64,000 nucleotides of DNA from Lachnoanaerobaculum orale (GCF_003862485.1 NZ_RRCM01000001.1:1195241-1259240); one strand, 5' to 3'; positions 43,519 through 53,147 are shown, counted from the stretch's first letter. Translations and numbers: made by a program. Notes: generated by a model from the letters alone, not told the origin.

Positions 43519-44550
43519 CTACCCCCTAAGTATCTTATGTATTGTATCAACAAGTATATTATTTTCAGCCTCTGTTTTAACCGCCACTCTGAAGTAGGTA
43601 TCATCAAGTCCTACAAAATCCGAGCAGTCTCTGACTATTATTCCATATGTCAAAAGCTTTTTTGACATATTCTTTTTATACTTACAAAGTAAAAAGTTTG
43701 CCATGGAGTGAAAAGTAACTATACCTAAATCCTCTAATTTATGTGCTAAAACAGTCTTCTCTTTTTGGATAGACTCGACAACGGAGTCCATATTTTGTGT
43801 CAGTGAGTACTTGGCGGCTTCAAGCGCAAGTGTATTTATATCCCATGACGGTGTAAGCTTTTTAAGCTTCTTCATTATTGTATTATTATGTGTGAGCAAA
43901 TATCCGAAGCGAAGCCCCGGAAAAGCATACAGCTTTGTAAGGGATCTTAGTATAGCTATATTCTCAAAATCATTCAGTTTATCGCACATCGAGTAATTTT
44001 CACCGTTTTCTACAAACTCCAAAAAGCACTCATCAAGCAGAACAAAAATATCTTTTTGCTTACAGTATTTGATTATTTTATGCAATAACTTATTTTCAAC
44101 AATAAATCCTGTCGGATTATTGGGGTTTGTAAGTACAAGTATATCAATATCATCAGACAATATATCAAATATATCTTCACTTATATGAAGATTTGGCATA
44201 TTGTAGTAGATTAAATTTGCATCTACTGATTCGGCAGCCAGTCTGTATGATTCAAAGCTCGGTACCGGTATACATATATTTATCCCTTTTTTAAAGGTTT
44301 GAAACAGCCTGAATATAATACTGTTTGCACCGTTTCCAAGATAAATATCACCTGTATCCACATTATGTTTTTTACTTATTATGTCATTTATTTCACTATA
44401 ATTTCCGTTCGGATAATGCTCCAAAGTTAAGATGGAATCTGTCAGAATTTTTTTTAAGTTACTGTCAAGTCCGTATGGATTGATGCTTGCGGAAAAGTCG
44501 ATAAATTTTTTTCCTGTCTTGGCATATTCTAAGAATCTACCTCCGTGCAT
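43519..44550 (-). CDS. cobD: L-threonine-O-3-phosphate decarboxylase
   Basis: The 343-residue fold-I PLP enzyme makes aminopropanol phosphate for the nucleotide loop. MHGGRFLEYAKTG, FSASINPYGL, TNPNNPTGF and the PLP lysine in RSLTKLYAFPGLRFGY are visible. The ATG at 44550 is chosen because GAGAGG lies six bases before it and relatives begin at the His-Gly-Gly motif; the frame is open further upstream to 44619. Its start lies inside the end of cbiF (14-base overlap). Confidence 0.93.
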   Translation of the reverse strand: MHGGRFLEYAKTGKKFIDFSASINPYGLDSNLKKILTDSILTLEHYPNGNYSEINDIISKKHNVDTGDIYLGNGANSIIFRLFQTFKKGINICIPVPSFESYRLAAESVDANLIYYNMPNLHISEDIFDILSDDIDILVLTNPNNPTGFIVENKLLHKIIKYCKQKDIFVLLDECFLEFVENGENYSMCDKLNDFENIAILRSLTKLYAFPGLRFGYLLTHNNTIMKKLKKLTPSWDINTLALEAAKYSLTQNMDSVVESIQKEKTVLAHKLEDLGIVTFHSMANFLLCKYKKNMSKKLLTYGIIVRDCSDFVGLDDTYFRVAVKTEAENNILVDTIHKILRG

Positions 44551-45298
44551 CTTGAGCCTCTCTGAACTCATGAGAAAAATGCTTGTCATAGAGCTTGCTG
44601 AGTTCAAACTCATCTGCAAGGAATCTGCCTACATATACAAGTGCCGTCTTATTTATATCGGCTTCTTTAACCTTATCTGCAATACATTCAAGAGTTGACA
44701 CTATTATCTTTTGATCAGGCCAGCTTGCCTTATATACTACAGCAGCCGGTGTATCCTTAGGATATGAAGTCATAAGCTTTTTTGCAAGTTCATCTATACT
44801 TGCTATACTTAGAAAAATCGCCATACTTGCCTGTATCTTTGCAAGGTTTTCAATACTTTCAGCTTCAGGAACAGGTGTCCTGCCTGCCATTCTTGTAAGA
44901 ATAAGAGTCTGTGTGACTCCCGGCAGAGTAAATTCTTTTTTCATTGCGGCAGCGCCTGCAAAAACGGAACTTACTCCCGGAATTACCTCATATTCTATAC
45001 CTTCCTTATCAAGAGCAACCATCTGTTCTCTGATAGCTCCGTACATAGACGGATCACCTGTATGAACTCGTGCAACACTCAAGCCTTTGGCGGTTGAATC
45101 AAATATAATATCAAGCACCTCGTCAAGACTTAGAGAAGCGGAGTTTATAAGCTTTGCACCTTCTTTAATATCTGTAAATAATTCTTTGTTTACAAGAGAA
45201 CCTGTATAAATAATAACATCCGAACTGTCAATAATTCTTTTGCCCTTGACAGTCAAAAGTTCAGGATCTCCTGAGCCTGCACCTATAAAATAAAGCAT
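44537..45298 (-). CDS. cbiF: cobalt-precorrin-4 C11-methyltransferase
   Basis: The 253-residue tetrapyrrole methylase uses SAM to methylate C11. Diagnostic blocks are FIGAGSGDPELLTVKGKR, YTGSLVNKELF, ARVHTGDPSMYGAIREQM and PGVSSVFAGAAAM, with MAGRTPVPEAE. It overlaps cbiB upstream by 16 bases and cobD downstream by 14. Confidence 0.95.
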   Translation of the reverse strand: MLYFIGAGSGDPELLTVKGKRIIDSSDVIIYTGSLVNKELFTDIKEGAKLINSASLSLDEVLDIIFDSTAKGLSVARVHTGDPSMYGAIREQMVALDKEGIEYEVIPGVSSVFAGAAAMKKEFTLPGVTQTLILTRMAGRTPVPEAESIENLAKIQASMAIFLSIASIDELAKKLMTSYPKDTPAAVVYKASWPDQKIIVSTLECIADKVKEADINKTALVYVGRFLADEFELSKLYDKHFSHEFREAQDARR

Positions 45299-46302
45299 AT
45301 TATGCCTCCAATTATTAAATTTATTATAAGCAATACCGTGTAAGCAAAATACATAATATTGTTTACTTCTATTATATCATCAGCCTTTATGGCTGCATTA
45401 CCGTCTCCGATACTTTTCTTTTTGACAAGCTTGCCGAAATAATATGCATCACCAAGCAGCTTGGTATTAAAAAAGCCTGCAATAATACTCTCTGTCTGCC
45501 CTGCATTCGGACTGGAATGTACATATCTGTATTTAATAAAGGCCTGTAATGAGTTTGTAAATGTTATAAAACTGCCTTTAAACAAAGATAATATAAATAT
45601 CACAAAAAGTAAGATAATGGCGGAAAATCTGGCAGGTAAGAAATTGACTATGTCATCAAGCTTGGCAGCCGCCTTACCTATATAAAAATATTTTTCATCC
45701 TTGTATCCTATCATGGAGTCCATAGTATTTACAGTCTTATATATTATAGGAAGTACCAAGATAAGCCATATAAGTTCGGTGTTAAACGCCGCTATTATAC
45801 TGCCCAGTGTAGCATAAAACCAAGGAGCCACAATACCGTCCGACATATTCTCGGCAACAGTCTCTATAACCGCCTTTATGATATGTTCATAGTCAAGTCT
45901 GTCGGTGTCCCTGCCCACTATCATGGAGAGTGCTTTTCTTGATTTTTCTATATCATTGCCCTTTATAGCATGGTACACCTTCATACTCTCAAATCTAAGT
46001 GAAGCCTTTGAAAATATTTGAAAGAACAGAAAGCTTTCCAATAAAAAGGCAAGCAAAGTATTCACCTTATATAAGAAAGTATCTATAAGGTATGCTGCCA
46101 CACCCCAAATAAGGATGTTAAAAAAGACGATAAGAAAGCCTGAAAAAAGCAGTCCTGTATTCGACTTGAAAACTTTTCTGAAAAGCTTTTCAAAAGCTGA
46201 AATTGTATTACCTATAAATCTTACCATATGTGGAAAATTTTCAAAATCTCTGATAAAAAAATCCAATATAAATCCACATAAAAAAGCAAAAAAATGAATC
46301 AT
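45283..46302 (-). CDS. cbiB: adenosylcobinamide-phosphate synthase
   Basis: The 339-residue membrane protein joins cobyric acid to aminopropanol phosphate. Four to five hydrophobic helices are seen, with ENMSDGIVAPWFYATLGS, NTMDSMIGYKDEKY, and SSPNAGQTESIIAGF as family signatures. Enzymes of late corrin assembly are membrane-bound, matching cobS next door. It lies six bases after cobS. Confidence 0.94.
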   Translation of the reverse strand: MIHFFAFLCGFILDFFIRDFENFPHMVRFIGNTISAFEKLFRKVFKSNTGLLFSGFLIVFFNILIWGVAAYLIDTFLYKVNTLLAFLLESFLFFQIFSKASLRFESMKVYHAIKGNDIEKSRKALSMIVGRDTDRLDYEHIIKAVIETVAENMSDGIVAPWFYATLGSIIAAFNTELIWLILVLPIIYKTVNTMDSMIGYKDEKYFYIGKAAAKLDDIVNFLPARFSAIILLFVIFILSLFKGSFITFTNSLQAFIKYRYVHSSPNAGQTESIIAGFFNTKLLGDAYYFGKLVKKKSIGDGNAAIKADDIIEVNNIMYFAYTVLLIINLIIGGIICFIL

Positions 46303-46308
46303 TTTACT

Positions 46309-47067
46309 CTAAGGTGCCAATGCAAGTACCAAAACAACTACAAGCTCTGCCAGCTGCAAAAAATAGCCTGCAAGGTCACCTGTAATACCCCCAAACTCTT
46401 CAAAAGATTTTACCCTGTAAAATAAAAAGACCAAAAATATAGCTATCGCACAAAGCAGACCGTAGTTTACACTTATCGCTATCATAGCCACACTTCCAAA
46501 GCCGATAAATAAAAGCAATACTATTCTGTTGATGTAAATAAGGCTCTTATCGGCAAATTCAAAAGCCAGACCGTTGCCTCTTGCATTTTTAAATACTGTC
46601 AAAGCCAGTGCGCTGTACGCCCTTATAAGCATATATGCAACGGCAAGTATACATATTTTTGTAAAACTCTTTATAGACAACATACCGGCAAAGTATAAAA
46701 TTATATATACAAGCCCACCGATTATGGCAAAGGCGCCTGAATTGGAATCCTTCATTATACTAAGTTTTTTTTCTTTGGGTTGATTTGAACCCAGTGCGTC
46801 CATAGTGTCAAGGAACCCGTCCATATGTATGCCGCCTGTATACAATATCGGAAAACTTGTAAGTATCGCCGCAACAAGGAATTCATTCACTTTTAATTTA
46901 CTGAAAAATATAGAAAATAAAACCAAAAAAATCCCTTCCACTATACCCACAACAGGTAAGAATAAAAGGCAATATTTCATATTTTCTTTTTTCCACTCAA
47001 AACTCCTGACCGGAAGCTTTGAGTACATGGCAAAGGTTATTGCCATCGACTTTATTATATTTATCAT
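46309..47067 (-). CDS. cobS: adenosylcobinamide-GDP ribazoletransferase
   Basis: The 252-residue polytopic membrane enzyme attaches alpha-ribazole to adenosylcobinamide-GDP. The family blocks are FAMYSKLPVR, the metal-binding GGIHMDGFLDTMDALGS with DSNSGAFAIIGG, and a late GGITGDLAGYFLQLAE. About six helices are visible. It follows cobU by two bases. Confidence 0.95.
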   Translation of the reverse strand: MINIIKSMAITFAMYSKLPVRSFEWKKENMKYCLLFLPVVGIVEGIFLVLFSIFFSKLKVNEFLVAAILTSFPILYTGGIHMDGFLDTMDALGSNQPKEKKLSIMKDSNSGAFAIIGGLVYIILYFAGMLSIKSFTKICILAVAYMLIRAYSALALTVFKNARGNGLAFEFADKSLIYINRIVLLLFIGFGSVAMIAISVNYGLLCAIAIFLVFLFYRVKSFEEFGGITGDLAGYFLQLAELVVVLVLALAP

Positions 47068-47069
47068 CT

Positions 47070-47588
47070 TTACTTTCTGTCATAGGGCAGCCCGTAAATC
47101 ACTTCGACCACTCTATCTGCAATATCAATTATTTTTTGATGTAAAGAGAAAAGACAGTCTATAAACATATCCAGTTCTTTACTTTGGTTTCTTTTTGTAG
47201 AGAAAATATCATTTCCCACAATAAAAAGAGAATTACATCTCTTTTCAAGTTCAATTATATCAGAAAAAATTGTTTCTGTAATCTCTTTGGAGTCGGATTT
47301 CATACCGTTTTCATCAAAAATATTGTTGGAAAGCAGATTGGTCAAATCCTCAAGCAAAATATTATTGTCACTGTGTATATTTATGTTGCTTAGATATCTG
47401 GGCTCTTCAACGGTGAAAAAGTTCTTATCAGCTCTTTGCTTAAGGTGCTTTTGTATCCTTTGTTTTGCATAACTTCCGGTATTTTCCATTGTTGCAAGAT
47501 AAATTTTATTTTCAAAACTTTTTGAAATCAACTCTTCGGCATACTCCGACTTTCCGCTTGATACGCCGCCGTAAATATATACTATCAT
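47070..47588 (-). CDS. cobU: adenosylcobinamide kinase / guanylyltransferase
   Basis: The 172-residue bifunctional enzyme phosphorylates adenosylcobinamide and adds GMP. It has the P-loop YGGVSSGKSEYAEEL, IYLATME, and RIQKHLKQRA with the histidine that carries GMP, then FTVEEP. The middle and C-terminal parts diverge from enterobacterial CobU, but the motifs and position between cobT and cobS are decisive. It overlaps cobT by four bases. Confidence 0.9.
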   Translation of the reverse strand: MIVYIYGGVSSGKSEYAEELISKSFENKIYLATMENTGSYAKQRIQKHLKQRADKNFFTVEEPRYLSNINIHSDNNILLEDLTNLLSNNIFDENGMKSDSKEITETIFSDIIELEKRCNSLFIVGNDIFSTKRNQSKELDMFIDCLFSLHQKIIDIADRVVEVIYGLPYDRK

Positions 47589-48745
47589 ACAAATCTTTTA
47601 TACTCTTCTATCTTAATATCCGAAAAACTTGCATTCTTTGTATAAATCTCCAAGACCATGTCAAGGAGCGGAAAAAGCATGGCACATCCGCTGCCCTCGC
47701 CAAGTGCCAATGAAGCATCTATAACAGGCTTTAAGCCTAAAATATCAAAGATAATGCTTGCTACAGGTTCACGACTCAGATGTGAGGCAATCATATACTC
47801 CTTACAGAGCGGATTGATAAAATACGCAAACAAAGCTGCAACCTCCGAGATTACACCGTCTATAACTATCGGCAATTTATATATACTTCCGCCGATAAAG
47901 ATACCTGTAAGTGTTGCAATATCAAGTCCGCCTAAAGATGAAAGTAAATCAAGCACAGCCAAGACTCTTACACTTTTATCTTCGGACTTTATGCTGTCTA
48001 AAAAAAGCTTATCTCTAAAACCGTACTTTTCTATACCCTCTTTTATAATATCCATCTTTTTCTTTAATTTGACATCGTCAAGTCCTGCACCGCGACCTGT
48101 TACATCCTCAACAGGCAAATTAAGTATGGCGGCGGAAAGTGCGGATGATGTGGTAGTATTTCCTATTCCCATCTCACCCGTACCGATAATTTTAGTCTTA
48201 TTGTCTTTCAGTTCACTTACTGTGCTTATACCTGTAAGTAGTGCTCTAAGTGTAATATCAAGCGGCATCGCTTTTTCTTTTATAAAGTTGTTTGTGCCGT
48301 GCATCAGTTTGTGATTGATTACACCAAGTGAATATATCTCAGTATCAAAGCTGTCAATTCCCATATCAAAGACCATCATTTTGGAGCCTGCAGCTTTTGA
48401 CAGCACTGCAATACTTGAAGTTCCAAGTGCCATACTCTTTGCAACGGCTAAGGTAACATCCTTGTCGGACTGTGATATGCCTTCTTTTACAATTCCGTTG
48501 TCGGCACACATTACTGTGATACATTTGTTTGAAATATCGGGGATTTCATTTTCATATATTGCAGAAAAATTCTGGAAGATTTTTTCAAACTCACCCAGAC
48601 TGTCAAGCGGTTTTGCAATACTGTCCCAATGCTTTTTTGCCAGCTGTCTGTGACTTTGTGATGTAGTAGTTACTAAAGCTATGAGATTTTCAAATTCAAG
48701 TAATAAATCACTTTGTATCATTGTCAAATCAGGTAGTCTATACAT
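47585..48745 (-). CDS. cobT: nicotinate-nucleotide-dimethylbenzimidazole phosphoribosyltransferase
   Basis: The 386-residue enzyme activates the lower-ligand base to alpha-ribazole phosphate. KPLDSLGEFEK, MCADNGIVKEGISQSD, GEMGIGNTTTSSAL and VTGRGAGLDD are typical, and the late catalytic-Glu region (GEGSGCAMLFPLLDM) is present. It is about 30 residues longer than many family members, mostly at the N-terminus; AAAGG precedes this ATG. It overlaps cbiA by eight bases. Confidence 0.95.
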   Translation of the reverse strand: MYRLPDLTMIQSDLLLEFENLIALVTTTSQSHRQLAKKHWDSIAKPLDSLGEFEKIFQNFSAIYENEIPDISNKCITVMCADNGIVKEGISQSDKDVTLAVAKSMALGTSSIAVLSKAAGSKMMVFDMGIDSFDTEIYSLGVINHKLMHGTNNFIKEKAMPLDITLRALLTGISTVSELKDNKTKIIGTGEMGIGNTTTSSALSAAILNLPVEDVTGRGAGLDDVKLKKKMDIIKEGIEKYGFRDKLFLDSIKSEDKSVRVLAVLDLLSSLGGLDIATLTGIFIGGSIYKLPIVIDGVISEVAALFAYFINPLCKEYMIASHLSREPVASIIFDILGLKPVIDASLALGEGSGCAMLFPLLDMVLEIYTKNASFSDIKIEEYKRFV

Positions 48746-50084
48746 CTTTTTTCCTTTCTAAAAATGAAATCAGATTTTGTAATAAAAATTCATAACCGCG
48801 CAAATAAATATGAGGAAAACCTGCAAATATATTGTCGTGGGCGTTGATACAGTCCCATTCCTTACTCTTATTGGCCTTTATAGCATGAGCATAGTCTCCG
48901 TTGCAGGTGGAGTCATAGTAGTGAAACTCATGGCTGCGAATCCTTTGGTTTCTTTTCATCAAGATACTCTCAGATAGGGCTTCTATTTCAATATATCCGA
49001 ATCTGACAAGTTTCTTTGTTTTAAAGGCATTTCCGGCTATCAGACCTACACCTTTAAAACTTTCACCTTCATTATTTTCAAAGTTCTTATGCAGATATAT
49101 AAAGCCTCCGCATTCTGCAATTATAGGAATGTCGGCATTATAAATACTCTCAAGCATGGAGGTATTTGAAGACAACTCTCTTGCATAAAGCTCCGGATAA
49201 CCGCCTGAGAGCCAAAGCACGTCTATATTGTCAGGGAGTTTTTTATCATGTATCGGACTGAACTTCACTATCTCAAAGCCGTATTCTTCCAAAACCTTTA
49301 TATTTTCTTCATAGGTGAAAGAAAAAGCTTCATCATAGGCAAAGGCAAGGCGATATTTTTTTTGCTTTATATTTAAAGCCTCAGCAGTGACATCTGTGTA
49401 ATGTGGTACTTCAACTTGGAAATCTTCAAGCATAGTAAAATCCAATGTCTTTGAAAGTTCATCAGATACCTTATCTACTATATTGAAAATATCTTTTTGA
49501 GGCTCATACAGACCGAGATGCCTGCTTTCAATATGAAAATTTGTATCAAAATACAGGTATCCTATCAGAAAAAGTCCAAGTTCATTTAACCTTGATCTTA
49601 TCATATTGATGTCTGCATTTTTTTCAACTTTATTTACTATCACAGCTTTTACACGGTGTGTAAAGCTTTGCAAATATGCAGACAGATTGTCAAGCTCATC
49701 CATATCGACAACCATAATTACATCTATATTCAGCTCTTCGGATACAATACAGGCACTGCATCTTTTTCCCTCTCCGTAGATGCCGTCAAACAGTCCCATT
49801 GCTCCTTCTATTATGGCGATATCTCCTTTAAGGTTTCTAAAAAAAAGTTTCTTCAGTTCACCCGGTTTAAACGAGGGCTCCAAAAAGTACGGATCCAGAT
49901 TTGTGGACGGTGAACCTGCTATCTTCTCGTGATACATTGTATCTATATAGTCCGGTCCTGTTTTGTAGATGGAAACGGATTTGCCCGCTCTTTTTAATAT
50001 ATTTATAAGGCCTAGGGTAATAAGCGTCTTACCGCTGCCTGATTTCATTGCTGAAACCATAAAGGCCTGTTTTTTAGAGTTCAT
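48738..50084 (-). CDS. cbiA: cobyrinate a,c-diamide synthase
   Basis: The 448-residue glutamine-dependent enzyme amidates side chains a and c of cobyrinate. MVSAMKSGSGKTLITLGL forms the P-loop; YIDTMYHEKIAG, EGAMGLFDG and the amidotransferase Cys in IIAECGGFIYLH follow. The ATG at 50084 after AAAGGAG is preferred to in-frame starts as far up as 50159. It heads the operon. A weak minus-strand promoter, TTTATT-17-TATAAT (50149-50121), lies upstream. No riboswitch is seen in the short gap. Confidence 0.95.
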   Translation of the reverse strand: MNSKKQAFMVSAMKSGSGKTLITLGLINILKRAGKSVSIYKTGPDYIDTMYHEKIAGSPSTNLDPYFLEPSFKPGELKKLFFRNLKGDIAIIEGAMGLFDGIYGEGKRCSACIVSEELNIDVIMVVDMDELDNLSAYLQSFTHRVKAVIVNKVEKNADINMIRSRLNELGLFLIGYLYFDTNFHIESRHLGLYEPQKDIFNIVDKVSDELSKTLDFTMLEDFQVEVPHYTDVTAEALNIKQKKYRLAFAYDEAFSFTYEENIKVLEEYGFEIVKFSPIHDKKLPDNIDVLWLSGGYPELYARELSSNTSMLESIYNADIPIIAECGGFIYLHKNFENNEGESFKGVGLIAGNAFKTKKLVRFGYIEIEALSESILMKRNQRIRSHEFHYYDSTCNGDYAHAIKANKSKEWDCINAHDNIFAGFPHIYLRGYEFLLQNLISFLERKKDV

Positions 50085-50140
50085 TGTAATAATGCTCCTT
50101 TTTATAGAATTTACCATAAAATTATATAATAAAAATACAA

Positions 50141-50171
50141 TAAAATAAAGAGCCTGCACTAATGCAAGCTC
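50141..50171 (-). terminator. terminator after the acidic unknown gene
   Basis: GAGC-TGCA and TGCA-GCTC pair with one A/C mismatch around CTAA; on the minus strand TTTATTTTA follows. Confidence 0.75.
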
Positions 50172-50190
50172 TGATAATAGTATATTTTAT

Positions 50191-50748
50191 TTAAGATTCA
50201 TCTTCAACATCCCAATCATAGTCATCTTCATTAAAGTCATCTTCAAGGAAGCCTTCAATAACCCTGTCATTATGACTGCCGTCAGCCTTCGTTTCAAGCA
50301 ATACCCAGTTTAAATCATCTTCCTCAGCCCTTGGGTTTCCTTCGTCAAGAAAAGAATAAAACTTTGATATTACAGCTTTTGTATAGATTTGTAAAAATCT
50401 CTCGGCTTCTTCATCAGTAAAGCAGGCATTAAATTTGTCAAGAAGATCCTTATCATCCTCATAGAAGTCATCAGCCAGCTCCAGATTGCCTTCAATATCT
50501 CTTACAATCTTTTGCATTTCCTTAAATACGGACATCCTGGCAAATTGCGGTATATTCTCTGTCACCTCACTGTATGCGGCAGGTATATTGTTTCTAAAGC
50601 CGGCCTTATCCATCTTTATAACAAGGTCAAGTATCGCCTTTTGCTTTTTAGCGTCCAAATTAGCGATACCCGATAAATAAAACTCCTTGGCATTATCACT
50701 TAAATTCGAGTCTTCAATAATCTTTTTTAATTGTTCAAATGTATTCAC
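50191..50748 (-). CDS. acidic protein of unknown function
   Basis: The 185-residue, mostly helical, soluble protein is strongly acidic, with the last 20 residues nearly all Asp, Glu, Trp or Tyr (EDDFNEDDYDWDVEDES). I do not recognise a family and see no catalytic motif. It starts at GTG with AGGAGG in front, and ends at its own terminator. It follows the RelB-like antitoxin gene by 42 bases and may share its transcript, but does not look like a RelE-type toxin, which would be small and basic. Confidence 0.75.
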   Translation of the reverse strand: MNTFEQLKKIIEDSNLSDNAKEFYLSGIANLDAKKQKAILDLVIKMDKAGFRNNIPAAYSEVTENIPQFARMSVFKEMQKIVRDIEGNLELADDFYEDDKDLLDKFNACFTDEEAERFLQIYTKAVISKFYSFLDEGNPRAEEDDLNWVLLETKADGSHNDRVIEGFLEDDFNEDDYDWDVEDES

Positions 50749-50790
50749 AGTCCCCTCCTGAAAAATATTTAATTTTACTCTATATTATCC

Positions 50791-51060
50791 TTATACATCC
50801 AGCGCATCTCTCAGTTCTTTAATGCTTTTATATCCTTTGACCGAATTGTCATTAAAGAGCTTACGTCCTTCTTCAATTGCAGCCTTTGTATCCTTGTTAG
50901 GTGTGTCAAGCTTCAGCTCAAAAGGGATGCCGTTTTCTCTGACTGCGGTTCTCAAAAACATATTTATAGCTGTTGTCATGTTGAGTCCAAGCTGGTTGAA
51001 AATTTCTTCAGCCTGATCCTTTATATTTTTATCAGTTCTTATATTTAGATTTGTGGTCAT
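50791..51060 (-). CDS. RelB/DinJ-family antitoxin, without adjacent toxin
   Basis: The 89-residue protein begins MTTNLNIRTDKNIKDQAEEI and continues FNQLGLNMTTAINMFLRTAV, the ribbon-helix-helix pattern of RelB/DinJ antitoxins that bind both toxin and operator. ATG 51060 follows GGAGG; the open frame to 51144 is not typical. A strong promoter lies upstream. The next gene downstream encodes an acidic unknown protein, not a RelE/YafQ toxin, so it seems orphaned. Confidence 0.88.
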   Translation of the reverse strand: MTTNLNIRTDKNIKDQAEEIFNQLGLNMTTAINMFLRTAVRENGIPFELKLDTPNKDTKAAIEEGRKLFNDNSVKGYKSIKELRDALDV

Positions 51061-51081
51061 ATATCTACCTCCAATATCTAA

Positions 51082-51110
51082 AATATAGTTTAAAATTCGT
51101 GCAATGTCAA
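51082..51110 (-). promoter_or_regulatory. promoter of the antitoxin gene
   Basis: On the minus strand, TTGACA (51110-51105), 17 bases, TATATT (51087-51082), 21 bases before the start codon. Confidence 0.82.
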
Positions 51111-51142
51111 CACAATATGATGATAATAAATAGTTTATATAC

Positions 51143-51182
51143 AAAAAAGGATTTCAAGCTCAAAGAACCTAAAATCCTTTTG
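51143..51182 (-). terminator. terminator of the cbiQOMN operon
   Basis: AAAAGGATTT and AAATCCTTTT pair (51145-51154 with 51172-51181); a T run follows on the minus strand. Confidence 0.85.
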
Positions 51183-51186
51183 TAGG

Positions 51187-51501
51187 TTATTTATTTTTAT
51201 CTTCCTGTTTTTTTCTTTCTACAAATCTACCCATAAAGAATGCGAAGACGCCTACACCTATACCTGTCTGTACACAGAAAAGTAAGCTCTCCACCTCACC
51301 CGGAAGCTCCTTACCGATCAGTGTCTCTATAACAGGAGTGAACCAAGGCTCGTACTCTTTACCCTGAATTTCTGAAACGACCTGACTTCCGGCATCATCC
51401 GAACCTCCGAACTCCGCATTCTTGAGAGTTAAAAGGGGAACAAGTGCCAATAATACTATTATTATAAGTGAAACTATTACAATCTTTTTATTCTTTGACA
51501 T
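51187..51501 (-). CDS. cbiN: cobalt ECF transporter small subunit CbiN
   Basis: The 104-residue membrane protein has two helices (about 7-26 and 74-94) and the external GGSDDAGSQVVSEI and YEPWFTPVIE motifs that define CbiN. It works with the substrate-specific CbiM in Co2+ uptake. It overlaps cbiM by one base (TGATG-like junction at 51501) and is last in the operon. Confidence 0.94.
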   Translation of the reverse strand: MSKNKKIVIVSLIIIVLLALVPLLTLKNAEFGGSDDAGSQVVSEIQGKEYEPWFTPVIETLIGKELPGEVESLLFCVQTGIGVGVFAFFMGRFVERKKQEDKNK

Positions 51502-52253
51502 CAGTTTGCACCTCCCTCTAAAAATCCGATTTCCTTAAGTTCAGACTGTGCATATGTTCTGAGACCGATGATAATAACTACAGTCAAAAGACCCTCTATT
51601 ATAGCAAGCGGTACCTGTGTAGGCGCAAATACAAGTAAGAACTTTCCTGCAGAAGCCATAACACCGCCCTCCTTCATAGGGTAAGCAAGTGCAAGCTGGA
51701 ATGAAGTAACAACATAAGTAAGTAAATCACCGAGGAATGCTGCAAGGAATATTGAAATATTGTCACTTACCTTTGCCTTCTTGCAAATCTTATAAACGGC
51801 AAATGAAACAAAAGGTCCTGCTATAGCCATAGAGAAAGTATTTGCTCCAAGTGTTGTGAGACCGCCATGTGCCAAAAGAATTGCCTGGAATATAAGTACT
51901 ATAATACCAAGTATACTTACCGCACTCGGACCGAAAAGAATGGCTGCAAGTCCTGTACCTGTCATATGTGAACAAGATCCTGTAACTGAAGGAATCTTAA
52001 GTGAAGAAAGAACAAAGACAAATGCACCTGACATAGCTATAAGTGTAATTGTTCTTCTGTCCTTACTTACAGTCTTTTTGATAGACAGATATCCGGCTAT
52101 CAAGAAAGGTAATGAAATAAGACCCCAAGCCACACAGTATCCTACAGGTAAATAACCCTCCATGATATGCATAGCGTTGCCGTTAAAAGGCAGTGCAAAA
52201 CTGAAAGCAAATAAAATTGCCAAGCTCATGAAAATTTTTTCTTTTCTCTTCAT
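51501..52253 (-). CDS. cbiM: cobalt transporter substrate-binding subunit CbiM
   Basis: The 250-residue membrane protein has a cleavable-looking signal (about 1-27) ahead of the mature N-terminus [13 protein letters not shown], whose Met-His positions bind Co2+, and about six helices. [21 protein letters not shown] split as [13 protein letters not shown] and [15 protein letters not shown] is the conserved core. It pairs with CbiN, CbiQ and CbiO in a group I ECF transporter. Confidence 0.95.
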   Translation of the reverse strand: MKRKEKIFMSLAILFAFSFALPFNGNAMHIMEGYLPVGYCVAWGLISLPFLIAGYLSIKKTVSKDRRTITLIAMSGAFVFVLSSLKIPSVTGSCSHMTGTGLAAILFGPSAVSILGIIVLIFQAILLAHGGLTTLGANTFSMAIAGPFVSFAVYKICKKAKVSDNISIFLAAFLGDLLTYVVTSFQLALAYPMKEGGVMASAGKFLLVFAPTQVPLAIIEGLLTVVIIIGLRTYAQSELKEIGFLEGGAN

Positions 52254-52283
52254 ATAATCCTCCTATAAAAAATTTATATTAAC

Positions 52284-53123
52284 TCAAGCCTTTGCCTGAG
52301 AAATAATCAAATCTCTAAACTCCTCGACGCTTCTTACCGGAACACAGTCTTCCTTAACTATGGAGTTCTGGGCAAGAATATCAAAAACATCAAGAAGAAT
52401 AGGCTTTTTAAGGTTTGCCATTTTTAAAACCTTACTGTCACTTAATACATCTACAGGCTTACCGTCGGCTATTATATTTCCGTCACAGAACACAACAATT
52501 CTGTCGGCGAAACGATAAGCAAACTCTATATCATGTGTGGATATAACCAAAGTTTTGCCGTCGCTGCTCATCTTATCAAGAGCCTCTTCAAATATAGCGA
52601 CATTTTTCGGATCAAGTGACGCGGTAGGCTCATCAAAAATAATTATCTTTGAGTCCATGGCGATAATATCTGCAATACTGACCCTTTTTTTCTCGCCTCC
52701 GCTTAGATAATGTGGCGGCCTGTCTATCAAATGATGAATATTCATATAATTTAGCGCATCATCGACTCTTTTTTTGACTTCTTCTTTGCTTAGTCCAAGA
52801 TTCATAGGACCGAAGCTCACCTCAGCCCTTACGCTTGAGGCTATTATCTGATTGTCCGCATCCTGAAAAACTATACCGACATTTTTTCGAAGCTCTTTGA
52901 TACTCGACTTGTCTATAAGCTTATCCTTATAATAAACCTCTCCGCTCTCAGGCTTTAATACTCCGTTGATATTTAGGAAAAATGTCGACTTTCCGGAGCC
53001 GTTTGCACCTAGAATAACCAAACGTTCTTTTTCATGTATATCAAGGGAAACACCCTTTAGAGCTTCTTTATCACTATCATAAGAATAATGAATATTCTCA
53101 GCTTTTAATATTACATCGTTCAT
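52284..53123 (-). CDS. cbiO: cobalt ECF transporter ATPase CbiO
   Basis: The 279-residue ATPase has Walker A GANGSGKST, Q-loop VFQDADNQI, signature YLSGGEKKRVSIADI and Walker B KIIIFDEPTASLD, all usual for ECF-type energising subunits. It lies 24 bases after cbiQ and 30 before cbiM. Confidence 0.95.
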   Translation of the reverse strand: MNDVILKAENIHYSYDSDKEALKGVSLDIHEKERLVILGANGSGKSTFFLNINGVLKPESGEVYYKDKLIDKSSIKELRKNVGIVFQDADNQIIASSVRAEVSFGPMNLGLSKEEVKKRVDDALNYMNIHHLIDRPPHYLSGGEKKRVSIADIIAMDSKIIIFDEPTASLDPKNVAIFEEALDKMSSDGKTLVISTHDIEFAYRFADRIVVFCDGNIIADGKPVDVLSDSKVLKMANLKKPILLDVFDILAQNSIVKEDCVPVRSVEEFRDLIISQAKA

Positions 53124-53147
53124 ATAACCAATCTCCTTATGTTAAAA

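Noticed and set aside
47658-48314. 218-codon plus-strand frame inside cobT
   Set aside because: Antisense shadow of a well-supported gene; composition is Ser/Pro/Ile-rich as expected for such shadows.
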